A stretch of 29,204 nucleotides of DNA from a virus: positions 1 to 29,204 of IMG/VR virus record IMGVR_UViG_3300042465_002383; one strand, written 5' to 3'. The position numbers and the translations under genes were made by a program. A model generated the notes under the pieces. The model worked only from the letters and a program-made list of their open reading frames with translations, was not told the DNA's origin and did not search any database. This document shows positions 9,379 to 16,764 of the stretch, in pieces. The number at the start of each line of letters is the position of its first letter. The first letter of the stretch is position 1.

Positions 9379-10644
9379 GCACGCAGACAGAAGATATCAC
9401 AGATGAATCCGAAAGGAGCTAACCTACAAGCTACAGATTTGCTTGAGGTAAGTGTACTTACTGGCACTGGTTATGACACTTATTCCATAACTGGTCAACA
9501 GATTATCAATGCTGGTGGAGGTGGTGGTAGTCAGGACTTGCAACAAGTTACTGATTTAGGGAGTGAGACTACTAATGGAATTCTCACTACAAACTCATTT
9601 GTGGCAGTTGATGATTTTTCAAGCCCAGATAATTCTACAGTTTTATCTCCTAATTCTCTTGAGTTATCTAACAATTTAACTGGAGAACAGCTTTTTTTAA
9701 GTAGTTATGATATTCAACTAATTAAAAGTGGAACGGCTATTGGTAAATTTAAAGCTACAAATGTCACTTCACCTAACAATGTCACTCTTGAATTTCCTGA
9801 CAAAGCAACTGGAAGCTACACAATAGCTACTACAGCTGATATACCTAGTGTCAGTGGATTTGTACCTTACACTGGTGCAACAGCTGATGTAAACTTAGGC
9901 ACGTTTCATTTAGATGCTGCTAAAGGTACATTCACTCACAGTGGTAGTACAGATACTCTTACAGCTACTCACTCAAGTGGTAGTGGAATAGGTTTGTCAA
10001 TCACTAAAGGTGGCAACAATGAAGGACTGAAAGTCAATAAGACATCAGGTAGTGGTAATGCTGCTACAATAATTGGTACATTAGAGGCTACTACATTAGT
10101 TAAGACTGGTGGAACGTCTAGTCAATACTTGATGGCAGATGGTAGTACCAATACATTAAATCAAGCTGCTATACTTTCATTGTTAGGATGGTTTAAAACA
10201 ACTGTTACAACGAATTACACTGTAACAGGTACAACGGGTGAAACTATTGTTAGCTCAACTCAAGTACCTACATTAAGCAATGGAACTATCTTTAAAATAA
10301 ATACATTAAGATTTACAAAAGGTGCTCTTGCAGGTAGTACAATTAGAGCATATTTAAGCCCTAACAGTGCCAATCTTTCGGGTGCTGTTCAAATACTATC
10401 AACAGGTTCTGTTATTGTAGCAGGGACTAGATTAGCCACAATTAGTAGAGTGTTTGAGATTGAAGGTGGTAACATAAAAGGATTAAATTCAGCTACAGGT
10501 GTAATCAACGACAATGGTACAAGTACAGTTGTAGCATTAGACGCTGCACTTCCAAGTGGTACATTATATCTTATTGTAACAGTTACAAATTCTTTAACTA
10601 CAGAATCAACTACACAAGAACTTTTAGACATTTCAAATTTCTAA
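9376..10644 (+). CDS. Tail fibre / receptor-binding candidate
   Basis: The 422-residue protein begins with RRQKISQMNPKGANLQATDL, an N-terminal anchor I associate with fibres of flavobacterial phages. After a Gly run (GGGGGS near residue 52) come beta-rich segments with Gly, Ser, Thr and Asn (SGFVPYTGATADVNLGT near 160; TGGTSSQYLMADGS near 245), the style of trimeric fibre stems. The last 150 residues, from about GWFKTTVTTNYT, form a separate domain without repeats that is the likely receptor-binding tip. The sequence contains no peptidase or endosialidase motif. Confidence 0.75.
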   Translation: MARRQKISQMNPKGANLQATDLLEVSVLTGTGYDTYSITGQQIINAGGGGGSQDLQQVTDLGSETTNGILTTNSFVAVDDFSSPDNSTVLSPNSLELSNNLTGEQLFLSSYDIQLIKSGTAIGKFKATNVTSPNNVTLEFPDKATGSYTIATTADIPSVSGFVPYTGATADVNLGTFHLDAAKGTFTHSGSTDTLTATHSSGSGIGLSITKGGNNEGLKVNKTSGSGNAATIIGTLEATTLVKTGGTSSQYLMADGSTNTLNQAAILSLLGWFKTTVTTNYTVTGTTGETIVSSTQVPTLSNGTIFKINTLRFTKGALAGSTIRAYLSPNSANLSGAVQILSTGSVIVAGTRLATISRVFEIEGGNIKGLNSATGVINDNGTSTVVALDAALPSGTLYLIVTVTNSLTTESTTQELLDISNF

Positions 10645-10647
10645 TAT

Positions 10648-10809
10648 ATGTACACAATTATAGATACTACAACTAATAGATTGCTTTTTGCAAAATTTGA
10701 CAATGAAGTGTTAGAAGGTCAAGTTGCTATTGAGCAAATTTGCACAATTGAAAATCCTGAGCAAAAAGATATTTATTATAATTTTGAAACTAAACAATTT
10801 TATATCTAA
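10648..10809 (+). CDS. Short unknown protein after the fibre gene
   Basis: An ATG at 10648, three bases after the fibre stop, opens a 53-residue reading frame beginning MYTIIDTTTNRLLFAKFDNE and ending QFYI. Its TAA shares a base with the ATG of the next gene (TAATG), which supports real translation. Aromatic and acidic residues dominate and there is no membrane segment. Short proteins of this style occur after fibre genes in related phages and may act as fibre chaperones or accessory tip proteins; this is inference from position. Confidence 0.7.
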   Translation: MYTIIDTTTNRLLFAKFDNEVLEGQVAIEQICTIENPEQKDIYYNFETKQFYI

Positions 10810-11258
10810 TGGCATACGCTAACAACGGAGAGTTTAATGTGCTCTATAAGACTAGGAGAAGGATGGCTAACATCCTTAAAAGAATACTTAGAAATGATAT
10901 AGTAGATGGTCAAGGTACACTGGTAGAATCAATTAGAATCAATGCTAAAATCACCAGCTTTGAAAAGTTAGAAATACAGATAGTGGCTATGTACTATTTT
11001 ATCTTCTTGAATAATGGTGCTTTCTTATGGAATGGTGGAGTAATTACACCTAGAGACTATGTCAATCAGTTTACAAATGAGCTTAATAACTCAGGAATAA
11101 CAGCAGAAATATACTCACAGTACACAGAATGGTTAACAAAGCGTTATCCTATGCTTAAAGTTGCTGAGATACTTGAGAAGAATCAGAGAATTACATACAC
11201 ATTTGAGGCACTTGATCCACCAGAAGGATTCAAAGTAGGCTATCCATTAGATGTTTAA
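10809..11258 (+). CDS. Unknown protein, possibly neck or tail completion
   Basis: The 149-residue protein has a basic N-terminus (YKTRRRMANILKRILRND), then IRINAKITSFEKLEIQIVAMYYFIFLNNGAF and a C-terminal helical region. The size, basic start and central strand-helix pattern are reminiscent of HK97 gp10-type tail completion proteins, but the similarity is too weak to be sure. The gene starts on the stop of the preceding one, and its last 12 bases overlap the 3' end of the minus-strand gene at 11247. No terminator hairpin is seen at this convergent junction. Confidence 0.65.
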   Translation: MAYANNGEFNVLYKTRRRMANILKRILRNDIVDGQGTLVESIRINAKITSFEKLEIQIVAMYYFIFLNNGAFLWNGGVITPRDYVNQFTNELNNSGITAEIYSQYTEWLTKRYPMLKVAEILEKNQRITYTFEALDPPEGFKVGYPLDV

Positions 11259-11978
11259 TTCTTTCTTCATGGCTAACATGTTGAAGGTCATGATAAGTGG
11301 TAGGTTAGTGACCTCTTCAAACTTAGTCAAGTCTTCATTACATAGAGAATAGATTAATCTTTCCCACCCCCACTTTAACTGACTCTTTTCTTTTTGTATT
11401 TCTTTGGCCTCTTCACTATTGGTAGGCCTTACCTCCTCCTCATCCTCAGCTGTATTGTCATGGAATAAGTTGCCATAGGTATCCATGAAGTTTTCTCTAA
11501 AAGATATGAACTCAGGAATAATACCATAGATGTCATTGATTTTATACTCATCAAACAGCTCATGTCTATCTCTTGGACTGAAAGCATACGGCTCATAAAT
11601 AGTCACACCCCATTCATTGGTAGATTTTTGCCTATACATAATGGATGCAATGTGACCAATGTGCTTATTGTAGTCTTTTGAAAAGTAGAACTCAAGGTCA
11701 ATATACTCACCAATGGTTAACTTATCTAGTGGCTTGTAATGATAGTCATCAAGCTGTCTCTTAAAGTTCTTAGATGGCTCTGAATTAATGTACTTGATGT
11801 CAGACAGCATCACAGTGACCTCTTCAATATCTAAGTCTTCAATGTCCTCAGAGTTAATGTCACCTAGTGCAGCGAGAATCTCAATCTCTCTACTGAATAC
11901 TTCTTGAATGCTGTATAAGTCTCTGACCTCTTTGTACTGGAATACATCAATCTCACTCCATGATTTCGGTAGGTACAT
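11247..11978 (-). CDS. Minus-strand protein, paralogue of its neighbour; possible long tail assembly chaperone
   Basis: The likely start is the ATG at 11978 (MYLPKSWSEIDVFQYKEV), giving 243 residues; the frame opens further upstream only to a TTG. Residues 1-125 align by eye with the neighbouring minus-strand protein: P..W.E(I/L).V.Q(Y/F), a shared E(I/V)...LG, D...(L/I).IEE, DDY.Y against DGYTY, and HI..I....R. About 120 extra residues follow, with an acidic Glu-rich loop (AEDEEEVRP) and a C-terminal helix. One short and one extended version of the same domain is the pattern of gpG/gpGT tail assembly chaperones, here as separate genes. The function is inference. Confidence 0.65.
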   Translation of the reverse strand: MYLPKSWSEIDVFQYKEVRDLYSIQEVFSREIEILAALGDINSEDIEDLDIEEVTVMLSDIKYINSEPSKNFKRQLDDYHYKPLDKLTIGEYIDLEFYFSKDYNKHIGHIASIMYRQKSTNEWGVTIYEPYAFSPRDRHELFDEYKINDIYGIIPEFISFRENFMDTYGNLFHDNTAEDEEEVRPTNSEEAKEIQKEKSQLKWGWERLIYSLCNEDLTKFEEVTNLPLIMTFNMLAMKKELNI

Positions 11979-12498
11979 CCTTTGGCATTTGTTTAGATAA
12001 TTTCTGACCAATTTCTACCAGGTATGGGACTGCTAACTCAGCCTTTAACTCTCTAATCATTTTAGCTTTTAGCTTGATGTGTGCATCTACATAGTGCTCA
12101 GCTTTTGTCAAGTCAGTACGTTTGAATAAAACTGCTAACAGCTCAGAGATATATCCTTTGTGCTTAGATGCCATAATTCTCTCAATGTGCTTAGTGTCTT
12201 TAACAGATAGTTTAAACTGGTCCTCAAATGCAACATAAGTGTAACCATCCAATTCTAGTTTGTTCACTAGCTCAGGCTTTGATTGAATGTCATTGAAAGC
12301 TCTTACAATTTCTTTAAACTCTTCAATCTGTACATCATCAAATTCAATTGTAGGAACTCCTAAGAATTCAAATACTTCTAAATGCTTGTCAATTGCATCT
12401 AGCTCTACTTTTCCATGAATAGTTGTGATCGTTTCAAACTGCTGTACTGTCAATTCATTCAATTGATTAGGTACTTCTTTACCTAGTATTGTTACCAT
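11953..12498 (-). CDS. Minus-strand protein, possible short tail assembly chaperone
   Basis: The 181-residue protein starts MVTILGKEVPNQLNELTVQQ and is mostly acidic helices. It appears to share an N-terminal domain with the downstream minus-strand gene, which it overlaps by 26 bases; the downstream ATG follows AGG directly in this overlap. It is the first gene of a two-gene leftward operon enclosed by rightward structural genes. In many siphoviruses two chaperones lie near the tape measure gene, which makes that a reasonable guess, but they are not normally on the opposite strand. A repressor or anti-sigma role is also possible; no DNA-binding motif is seen. Confidence 0.65.
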   Translation of the reverse strand: MVTILGKEVPNQLNELTVQQFETITTIHGKVELDAIDKHLEVFEFLGVPTIEFDDVQIEEFKEIVRAFNDIQSKPELVNKLELDGYTYVAFEDQFKLSVKDTKHIERIMASKHKGYISELLAVLFKRTDLTKAEHYVDAHIKLKAKMIRELKAELAVPYLVEIGQKLSKQMPKDVPTEIME

Positions 12499-12514
12499 AG
12501 ATTTTAATTTTTAA

Positions 12515-12522
12515 CAAATATA
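12515..12522 (-). promoter_or_regulatory. Possible -7 element for the minus-strand pair
   Basis: Read leftward, the 44-base divergent gap contains TATATTTG, which fits the Bacteroidota -7 consensus TAnnTTTG and lies about 17 bases before the ATG at 12498. The place where a -33 TTTG would be expected (near 12542-12545) reads CATG, so the match is only half. The same gap holds the rightward element for 12543, so two promoters would fire away from each other. Confidence 0.4.
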
Positions 12523-12530
12523 AGAACTTT

Positions 12531-12545
12531 TACAATATAGGCATG
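12531..12545 (+). promoter_or_regulatory. Candidate late promoter element ending in the ATG (copy 4 of 5)
   Basis: TACAATATAGGCATG differs from the other copies only by C for T before the ATG. The start codon at 12543 is its last three bases. It lies in the only divergent gap in the genome and would start the head operon with a leaderless mRNA. The one variable base is the base just before the predicted +1, which agrees with -10 recognition ending earlier. Confidence 0.6.
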
Positions 12546-13499
12546 GATAGACCAGTCTATAAGATTACAATTGAGGATGAGTATGCTGATGGTGAGAACT
12601 TAGGCATAGAAATGATTGCTTTCACATCTAAACCTGCTATTAAGGTTAAAGGTATGGCATTCAATTCTCATGTAGCTATGGCATTCAAGGATGATGTTAA
12701 AATGAGAGTTGTTGCACCAGCAATGATTCCTATGAACATCTACAGAAAAGATGAGGATGGTGAAGAGTATGATGTACAATTCACAGAAGAAGTCATTGAG
12801 GCTATCCATTCTAAGTTCATGCAGAATCTACAGAACAAGGACATCTTTAACCTGGAGCATGATGCTAGTGAAAAAGTACCAGCATACATCCTAGAGGCTT
12901 GGATAGTTGATAGTCCTAAAACTGACAAAGCATTCACTACTTATGGCATTGAAGTACCAAAAGGTACATTGATGTTGAATAGTCAAGTGACAGACAGAGC
13001 TTATTATGATGAGCTTGTTGAGTCAGGTCAAGTAGGCTATTCAATTGAGGGCTTTCTAGGTATGAAATTATCGGAACAAATTAAATTAAATACTATGAAA
13101 TTACCTGACGGAGAACATCTAATTGAAGGCAAAATCTATGTTGTAACAGACGGAGAAGTTGTTGAGATTAAAGATGTACCTACAGAGATGGAAGCTGAGT
13201 TATCAGTTGATCCAGCTGTGGAAGAAGAAGTGGCTGATGCTGAGGCACAAGCTACAGAAGAAGCTGAAACAGAAGAAGTAGCTATGGCTATTGATCCAGC
13301 TGTAGATGCTGAAGCTATTATTGCTATTGTGAGACCTTTATTAGAGGAGCACATGAATTCAGTTATCTCTATGATTGCGGCCCTTAAGAATCAAATTGAG
13401 GAGAGCATCACAGTAGAGACTGAAGAAGAAGTTGAGCCAGTTGCATTGACTGCTCACGAAAAGTTCAAAGAGTTTGTAAAATTTTCAAAATCAAAATAA
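12543..13499 (+). CDS. Prohead maturation protease (XkdF-like) fused to scaffold-like region
   Basis: The 318-residue protein would process the prohead from inside. Residues about 85-175 match the XkdF-type serine protease (Peptidase_S78_2) pattern: NLEHDASEKVPAYILEAW with the likely catalytic His106, GTLMLNSQVTDRAYYDELV, and GQVGYSIEGFLG with the likely catalytic Ser167. Residues about 195-265 are very rich in Glu, Ala and Val, and the last 50 form a probable coiled coil, so a scaffold-like section is fused behind the protease. The major capsid gene starts two bases after its stop. Start chosen at the ATG in the promoter-like element. Confidence 0.88.
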   Translation: MDRPVYKITIEDEYADGENLGIEMIAFTSKPAIKVKGMAFNSHVAMAFKDDVKMRVVAPAMIPMNIYRKDEDGEEYDVQFTEEVIEAIHSKFMQNLQNKDIFNLEHDASEKVPAYILEAWIVDSPKTDKAFTTYGIEVPKGTLMLNSQVTDRAYYDELVESGQVGYSIEGFLGMKLSEQIKLNTMKLPDGEHLIEGKIYVVTDGEVVEIKDVPTEMEAELSVDPAVEEEVADAEAQATEEAETEEVAMAIDPAVDAEAIIAIVRPLLEEHMNSVISMIAALKNQIEESITVETEEEVEPVALTAHEKFKEFVKFSKSK

Positions 13500-13500
13500 A

Positions 13501-14436
13501 ATGACACGTAACCTAAAATTCGACCTAGACATCGAAACAAATGCACTTTTGTGTGCAAACCCAGATGAGTTTTATTCAAAAGCATACTTATCAAGTCCTG
13601 ACATTGCTAACAACTTCAGAACTTTACCAGGTATCAAGAGCAAAACTAAATTAGCAAATGTTACTTTTGGTAGCTTATTGCAAGCATCAACTTGTAATTT
13701 CAATGCACCAACTGATTCATTGGATGCAATTGACATTGACGTATGTCCTTTGTCAGCTATGGCTCAACTTTGTCAATTTGACTTAGAGCAGTCTTTCTTA
13801 GCTTTGCAAATGTCTCAAGGCTCAAATGGTGACTTCACTGTTGCATCATTCATGTCTTACTACTGGAATGAAATGGCTAATGTTATTGGTCAAGATTTAG
13901 AGTTGTTAAGATGGCAAGGTGACATCGCATCAGGAGACGCATTATTAGCCCTTTGTAATGGTTACTTAGTTCAATTATGTAGTGATGAAAACTTAGCAGC
14001 TGGTTTATACTCAGGAGCTATCTCTACATCAAATGTATTGACAGTATTAGAGGCTGTAGTTAACGCTGCACCAGCTTCTATTGTACGCAAAAAAGCAGAC
14101 TTAAGATTGTATGTTTCAACAAATGTAGCTAATGCTTATGAGTTGAAAGCTGCACAAGGTAACACACAAACTTATGTGACTTTACCATTAGGATTGACTT
14201 TCTTAGGAATCAATGTAGTAGTTTGTGAAGGTATGCCTGACAACACTATCGTATTGACTTTGAAAAACAACCTAGTATACGCATTTGATGCTGAAGGTGA
14301 TTCAAAAGCATTGAAAGCTGTGAACTTATCTGATTCAGTTGCTGAGCCTTATTTGAGAACTCGTGCTAACATGAAAGCTGGTTTCCACTACACAAACCCT
14401 GCAGAGATTGTTGTATACAATGTATGTTTTGACTAG
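13501..14436 (+). CDS. Major capsid protein
   Basis: The 311-residue protein directly follows the protease-scaffold gene and is followed by a strong terminator, the usual place of the main shell protein. It has no cleavable domain of its own, but about residues 55-100 (FGSLLQASTCNFNAPTDSLD) look like a strand-rich arm, followed by a long helix region (FMSYYWNEMANVIGQDLELL) like the spine helix of the HK97 fold. The C-terminal part has NTQTYVTLPLGLTFLGINV and EPYLRTRANMKAGFHY. It is richer in commonly used codons such as TTG, GCT and CAA than its neighbours, which would fit high expression. No enzymatic motifs were seen. Confidence 0.85.
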   Translation: MTRNLKFDLDIETNALLCANPDEFYSKAYLSSPDIANNFRTLPGIKSKTKLANVTFGSLLQASTCNFNAPTDSLDAIDIDVCPLSAMAQLCQFDLEQSFLALQMSQGSNGDFTVASFMSYYWNEMANVIGQDLELLRWQGDIASGDALLALCNGYLVQLCSDENLAAGLYSGAISTSNVLTVLEAVVNAAPASIVRKKADLRLYVSTNVANAYELKAAQGNTQTYVTLPLGLTFLGINVVVCEGMPDNTIVLTLKNNLVYAFDAEGDSKALKAVNLSDSVAEPYLRTRANMKAGFHYTNPAEIVVYNVCFD

Positions 14437-14447
14437 ACATTAGTATT

Positions 14448-14476
14448 GGGGAGTGGTAAAATACTCCCCTATTTTT
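14448..14476 (+). terminator. Rho-independent terminator after the capsid gene
   Basis: GGGGAGT at 14448-14454 pairs with ACTCCCC at 14463-14469 around an eight-base loop, followed by TATTTTT. The stop of the capsid gene lies 12 bases upstream. It probably ends most head-gene transcripts after the capsid and keeps its mRNA stable, with read-through feeding the tail-tube gene, which has no promoter-like element of its own. Confidence 0.85.
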
Positions 14477-14499
14477 AACCTTTAAAAACATAAAAAGAC

Positions 14500-15036
14500 A
14501 TGGCATGTGATGCACTACAAACCATCCTGAAAAGTTGTGATAACAACACTGGTGGTATTTATAAATTTTACGTCAATCAACAAGATAATGTTGACATGAC
14601 TACCTTAACAGTTGACGCTGGTGATGATTACTTAATTGATAACTTAGATCTAGTAGGTGGAGCTGATCCATTTATTGAGTTTGAATTCAGAAGAAACACA
14701 TCAAGCTACACTGAAGAGTCAAACATTGACTTAATTAATGGCTCTTCTTTTGTTACTCAGACTATTAACCTAATGTTTCACAGACGTGAGTCAATCAAGT
14801 CTAGTGCAATTAAAGTATTAGGTTCTGGTCAGCAGTACTTAAGTGGTATTGTACAAGATGCTAATGGCTTATACTGGTTCTTCCCTTACTTGCAGTTGAC
14901 TGCTACTGGTGAAGGTTCTGGTACAGCTCGTGCTGATGGTTCTAAGTATTCAATCACTTTGCTTGCAGAGAATGAATTTTTAGCTTACCAAATTGAAGAG
15001 TCAGTAGTGACTGCTTTGTTAACTCCAGCTCCATAA
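14500..15036 (+). CDS. Tail tube-like (major tail) protein
   Basis: The 178-residue protein begins MACDALQTILKSCDNNTGGI and is beta-rich with charged turns (EFEFRRNTSSYTEESNIDL, TINLMFHRRESIKSS), then GQQYLSGIVQDANGLYWFFP and ARADGSKYSITLLAENEFLA. This order, with a ring-forming strand set and the final LLAENE segment, matches tube proteins of Bacteroidota siphoviruses. It lies between two terminators, as expected for a strongly and separately expressed structural gene. Alternatively it could be another decoration protein of the head. The start is preceded by an A-rich stretch, not a Shine-Dalgarno site. Confidence 0.7.
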   Translation: MACDALQTILKSCDNNTGGIYKFYVNQQDNVDMTTLTVDAGDDYLIDNLDLVGGADPFIEFEFRRNTSSYTEESNIDLINGSSFVTQTINLMFHRRESIKSSAIKVLGSGQQYLSGIVQDANGLYWFFPYLQLTATGEGSGTARADGSKYSITLLAENEFLAYQIEESVVTALLTPAP

Positions 15037-15062
15037 TCTAGCTTTCTTCCATAGATAAAGAG

Positions 15063-15090
15063 GCCTTGCAGAAATGTAAGGCTTTTTTTT
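15063..15090 (+). terminator. Rho-independent terminator with GAAA tetraloop
   Basis: GCCTTGCA at 15063-15070 pairs with TGTAAGGC at 15075-15082 (one G-U pair) around a GAAA tetraloop, and eight T residues follow. The GNRA loop and the long T run make this a textbook terminator. It lies 26 bases after the tail-tube stop and 20 bases before the next promoter-like element at 15110, which marks a clean boundary between transcription units. Confidence 0.93.
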
Positions 15091-15109
15091 AATTAAAATT
15101 TTTACTAAG

Positions 15110-15124
15110 TACAATATAGGTATG
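15110..15124 (+). promoter_or_regulatory. Candidate late promoter element ending in the ATG (copy 5 of 5)
   Basis: TACAATATAGGTATG stands 20 bases after the T run of a strong terminator, and its last three bases are the start codon at 15122. This is the best single argument that the element is a promoter: after the terminator the connector and portal genes need a new start, and no host-type TAnnTTTG is present in the gap. Confidence 0.65.
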
Positions 15125-15457
15125 ATATATCTTGAGAAAGACTCAACCAATAGCTTTGTGCTGACCTTAACTGAGGTCACTACACTATCAAATGCTTACT
15201 ACTTGTTTGAGTTTGAAGATGAGTTTAACACAACACCCAACCCTATTTACTGGCAAGGTGCTGACACTTCATTGTGGCCCTCAAGATTTAATCTATTCAC
15301 CATTACTGATCCCTTAGATATTGACTTTATAAAAGGTCAGTACAGATACAAGGTTTATGAAAGCTCTACTCCTACATTAGATCCAACTGGATTGACAATG
15401 ATAGAAGAGGGTAGAATGGTAGTGGCTGGAGCACAAACTAACTCAATTTATGACTAA
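15122..15457 (+). CDS. Small structural protein before the portal gene
   Basis: The 111-residue protein starts MIYLEKDSTNSFVLTLTEVT and is almost wholly beta strand, with YYLFEFEDEF near residue 27, WPSRFNLFTI near 52 and GQYRYKVYES near 72. I have seen this type next to portal genes in Bacteroidota phages, where its function is not known. A head decoration or neck protein is likely. Its stop and the ATG of the portal gene overlap (TAATG), so both are made together. Confidence 0.7.
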   Translation: MIYLEKDSTNSFVLTLTEVTTLSNAYYLFEFEDEFNTTPNPIYWQGADTSLWPSRFNLFTITDPLDIDFIKGQYRYKVYESSTPTLDPTGLTMIEEGRMVVAGAQTNSIYD

Positions 15458-16764
15458 TGGCTTGGTATAGTAGATTTATAAACAACAACAAAGGACCAGA
15501 AGTAGTAGAAGGCTATCAGTCTTTCAGTACTCCATTTGGTAAAGTAGGTGGTGCTAACTTATCACTACCTTATGTCAATGGTAGATACCAGGTGGCTGGC
15601 TATATTCCATTTGGCCAGGATAATCTTTTCCCTGAGCTACTTAATCAGCTGTACTATACATCACCTTTACATGGTGCAATAGTTGACTTTAAGACCAACT
15701 CAGTTGTTGGTGGTGGTTATACATTGAAAAATGAAGGAATGACCAATGAAGACAAGCTCAAGCTATACACCTTTGAGAAAAAAATTAAATTAGGCAAAGT
15801 AGATAGAGCTATCTCACAGCAGTTGATAGTACATCACAGAGTATACTTCAAGCTGTGCTACAATAAAAAAAGAGAGCTATATAAAATCTACAATGTGTCA
15901 CCTGAGAAGGTCAGAGTTGCTAGAGATAAGCAAACATATTTTTTATGTGATGATTGGTCAGCTCGCATTGATGTAACTCAAATCAAGAAATACCATCCAA
16001 GCAACACAGAATCTGAGCAGTTGTATGTTTATGAAGTAATGACATTAGGTCAAGAATATTACTCACTACCACAGTACACCTCAGCTCTTAACTTTGCATT
16101 CCTTAGTGGTGAGCTTTCATACTTCGCAAAAAGTAACATTCAAAATAGTGTGTTCCCTTCCTTTGCTATGATGTTTCCTAAGAGACCACAGTCAGAAGAG
16201 GAGAAGTCAATGATTAAGGCTACTATTGATAGGTTAAAAGGTGCAGCTAATGCTGGGAAAGCTGTAGCATTCTTTGCTAACTCAGCGGACCAACTACCTA
16301 AGATTGAATCTTTACCAACAAATGGCAATGATAAACTCTTTCATGAGGCATCAGCTTTGAACACTGAACAGATTTGTTTTGCTCACACAATTGATCCTAT
16401 CCTTATGGGTGTTCGTACTACTGGTGCATTAGGTGGTGGAGCTGATATCAAGCAAGCCTATGTGGTATTTGAAAAGAATGTAGTAATGCCATTAAGAGCA
16501 CAAGTAGAAGAGATTATCAATGAGATTTTAGAGATTGCTAAGATACCAGGTACATACACTATCAACAACTTCCAAATAATCAATGAGACAATTGTAGAGA
16601 TTGAAGGTGACGCATCTAAAACAGCTGATGCTATCAACTCACTAAGTCCATTGGTAGCTACAAAAGTACTTAATGCAATGACTCCTAATGAAGTGAGAGC
16701 ACTTGCATCTTTACCACCAATTGAAGGAGGTGACATAATACCAACTGAAATACCTGCACCATGA
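15457..16764 (+). CDS. Portal protein
   Basis: The 435-residue protein would form the dodecameric ring through which DNA enters the head. Features seen: N-terminal GYIPFGQDNLFPELLNQLYY near residues 48-67, a segment SPLHGAIVDFKTNSVVGGGY near 70-89 typical of HK97-type portals, and the wing/stem part with LFHEASALNTEQICFAHTID, then GVRTTGALGGGADIKQAY and a long helix EKNVVMPLRAQVEEIINEIL. The C-terminus (residues about 395-435) has the small helical tail with TPNEVRALASLPPIEGGD that is common in this family. Length is normal. It lies unusually far from the terminase, on the other side of the tail genes. Confidence 0.9.
   Translation: MAWYSRFINNNKGPEVVEGYQSFSTPFGKVGGANLSLPYVNGRYQVAGYIPFGQDNLFPELLNQLYYTSPLHGAIVDFKTNSVVGGGYTLKNEGMTNEDKLKLYTFEKKIKLGKVDRAISQQLIVHHRVYFKLCYNKKRELYKIYNVSPEKVRVARDKQTYFLCDDWSARIDVTQIKKYHPSNTESEQLYVYEVMTLGQEYYSLPQYTSALNFAFLSGELSYFAKSNIQNSVFPSFAMMFPKRPQSEEEKSMIKATIDRLKGAANAGKAVAFFANSADQLPKIESLPTNGNDKLFHEASALNTEQICFAHTIDPILMGVRTTGALGGGADIKQAYVVFEKNVVMPLRAQVEEIINEILEIAKIPGTYTINNFQIINETIVEIEGDASKTADAINSLSPLVATKVLNAMTPNEVRALASLPPIEGGDIIPTEIPAP

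Noticed and set aside
11979-12011. Start of the second minus-strand gene at TTG 12011
   Set aside because: The ATG at 11978 follows AGG and begins the part that aligns with the paralogue; the upstream codons only reflect the overlapping frame.
11953-12011. Programmed -1 frameshift joining the two minus-strand genes
   Set aside because: The second frame is reached only by a +1 or -2 shift, no clear slippery heptamer is in the overlap, and the second gene has its own ATG.
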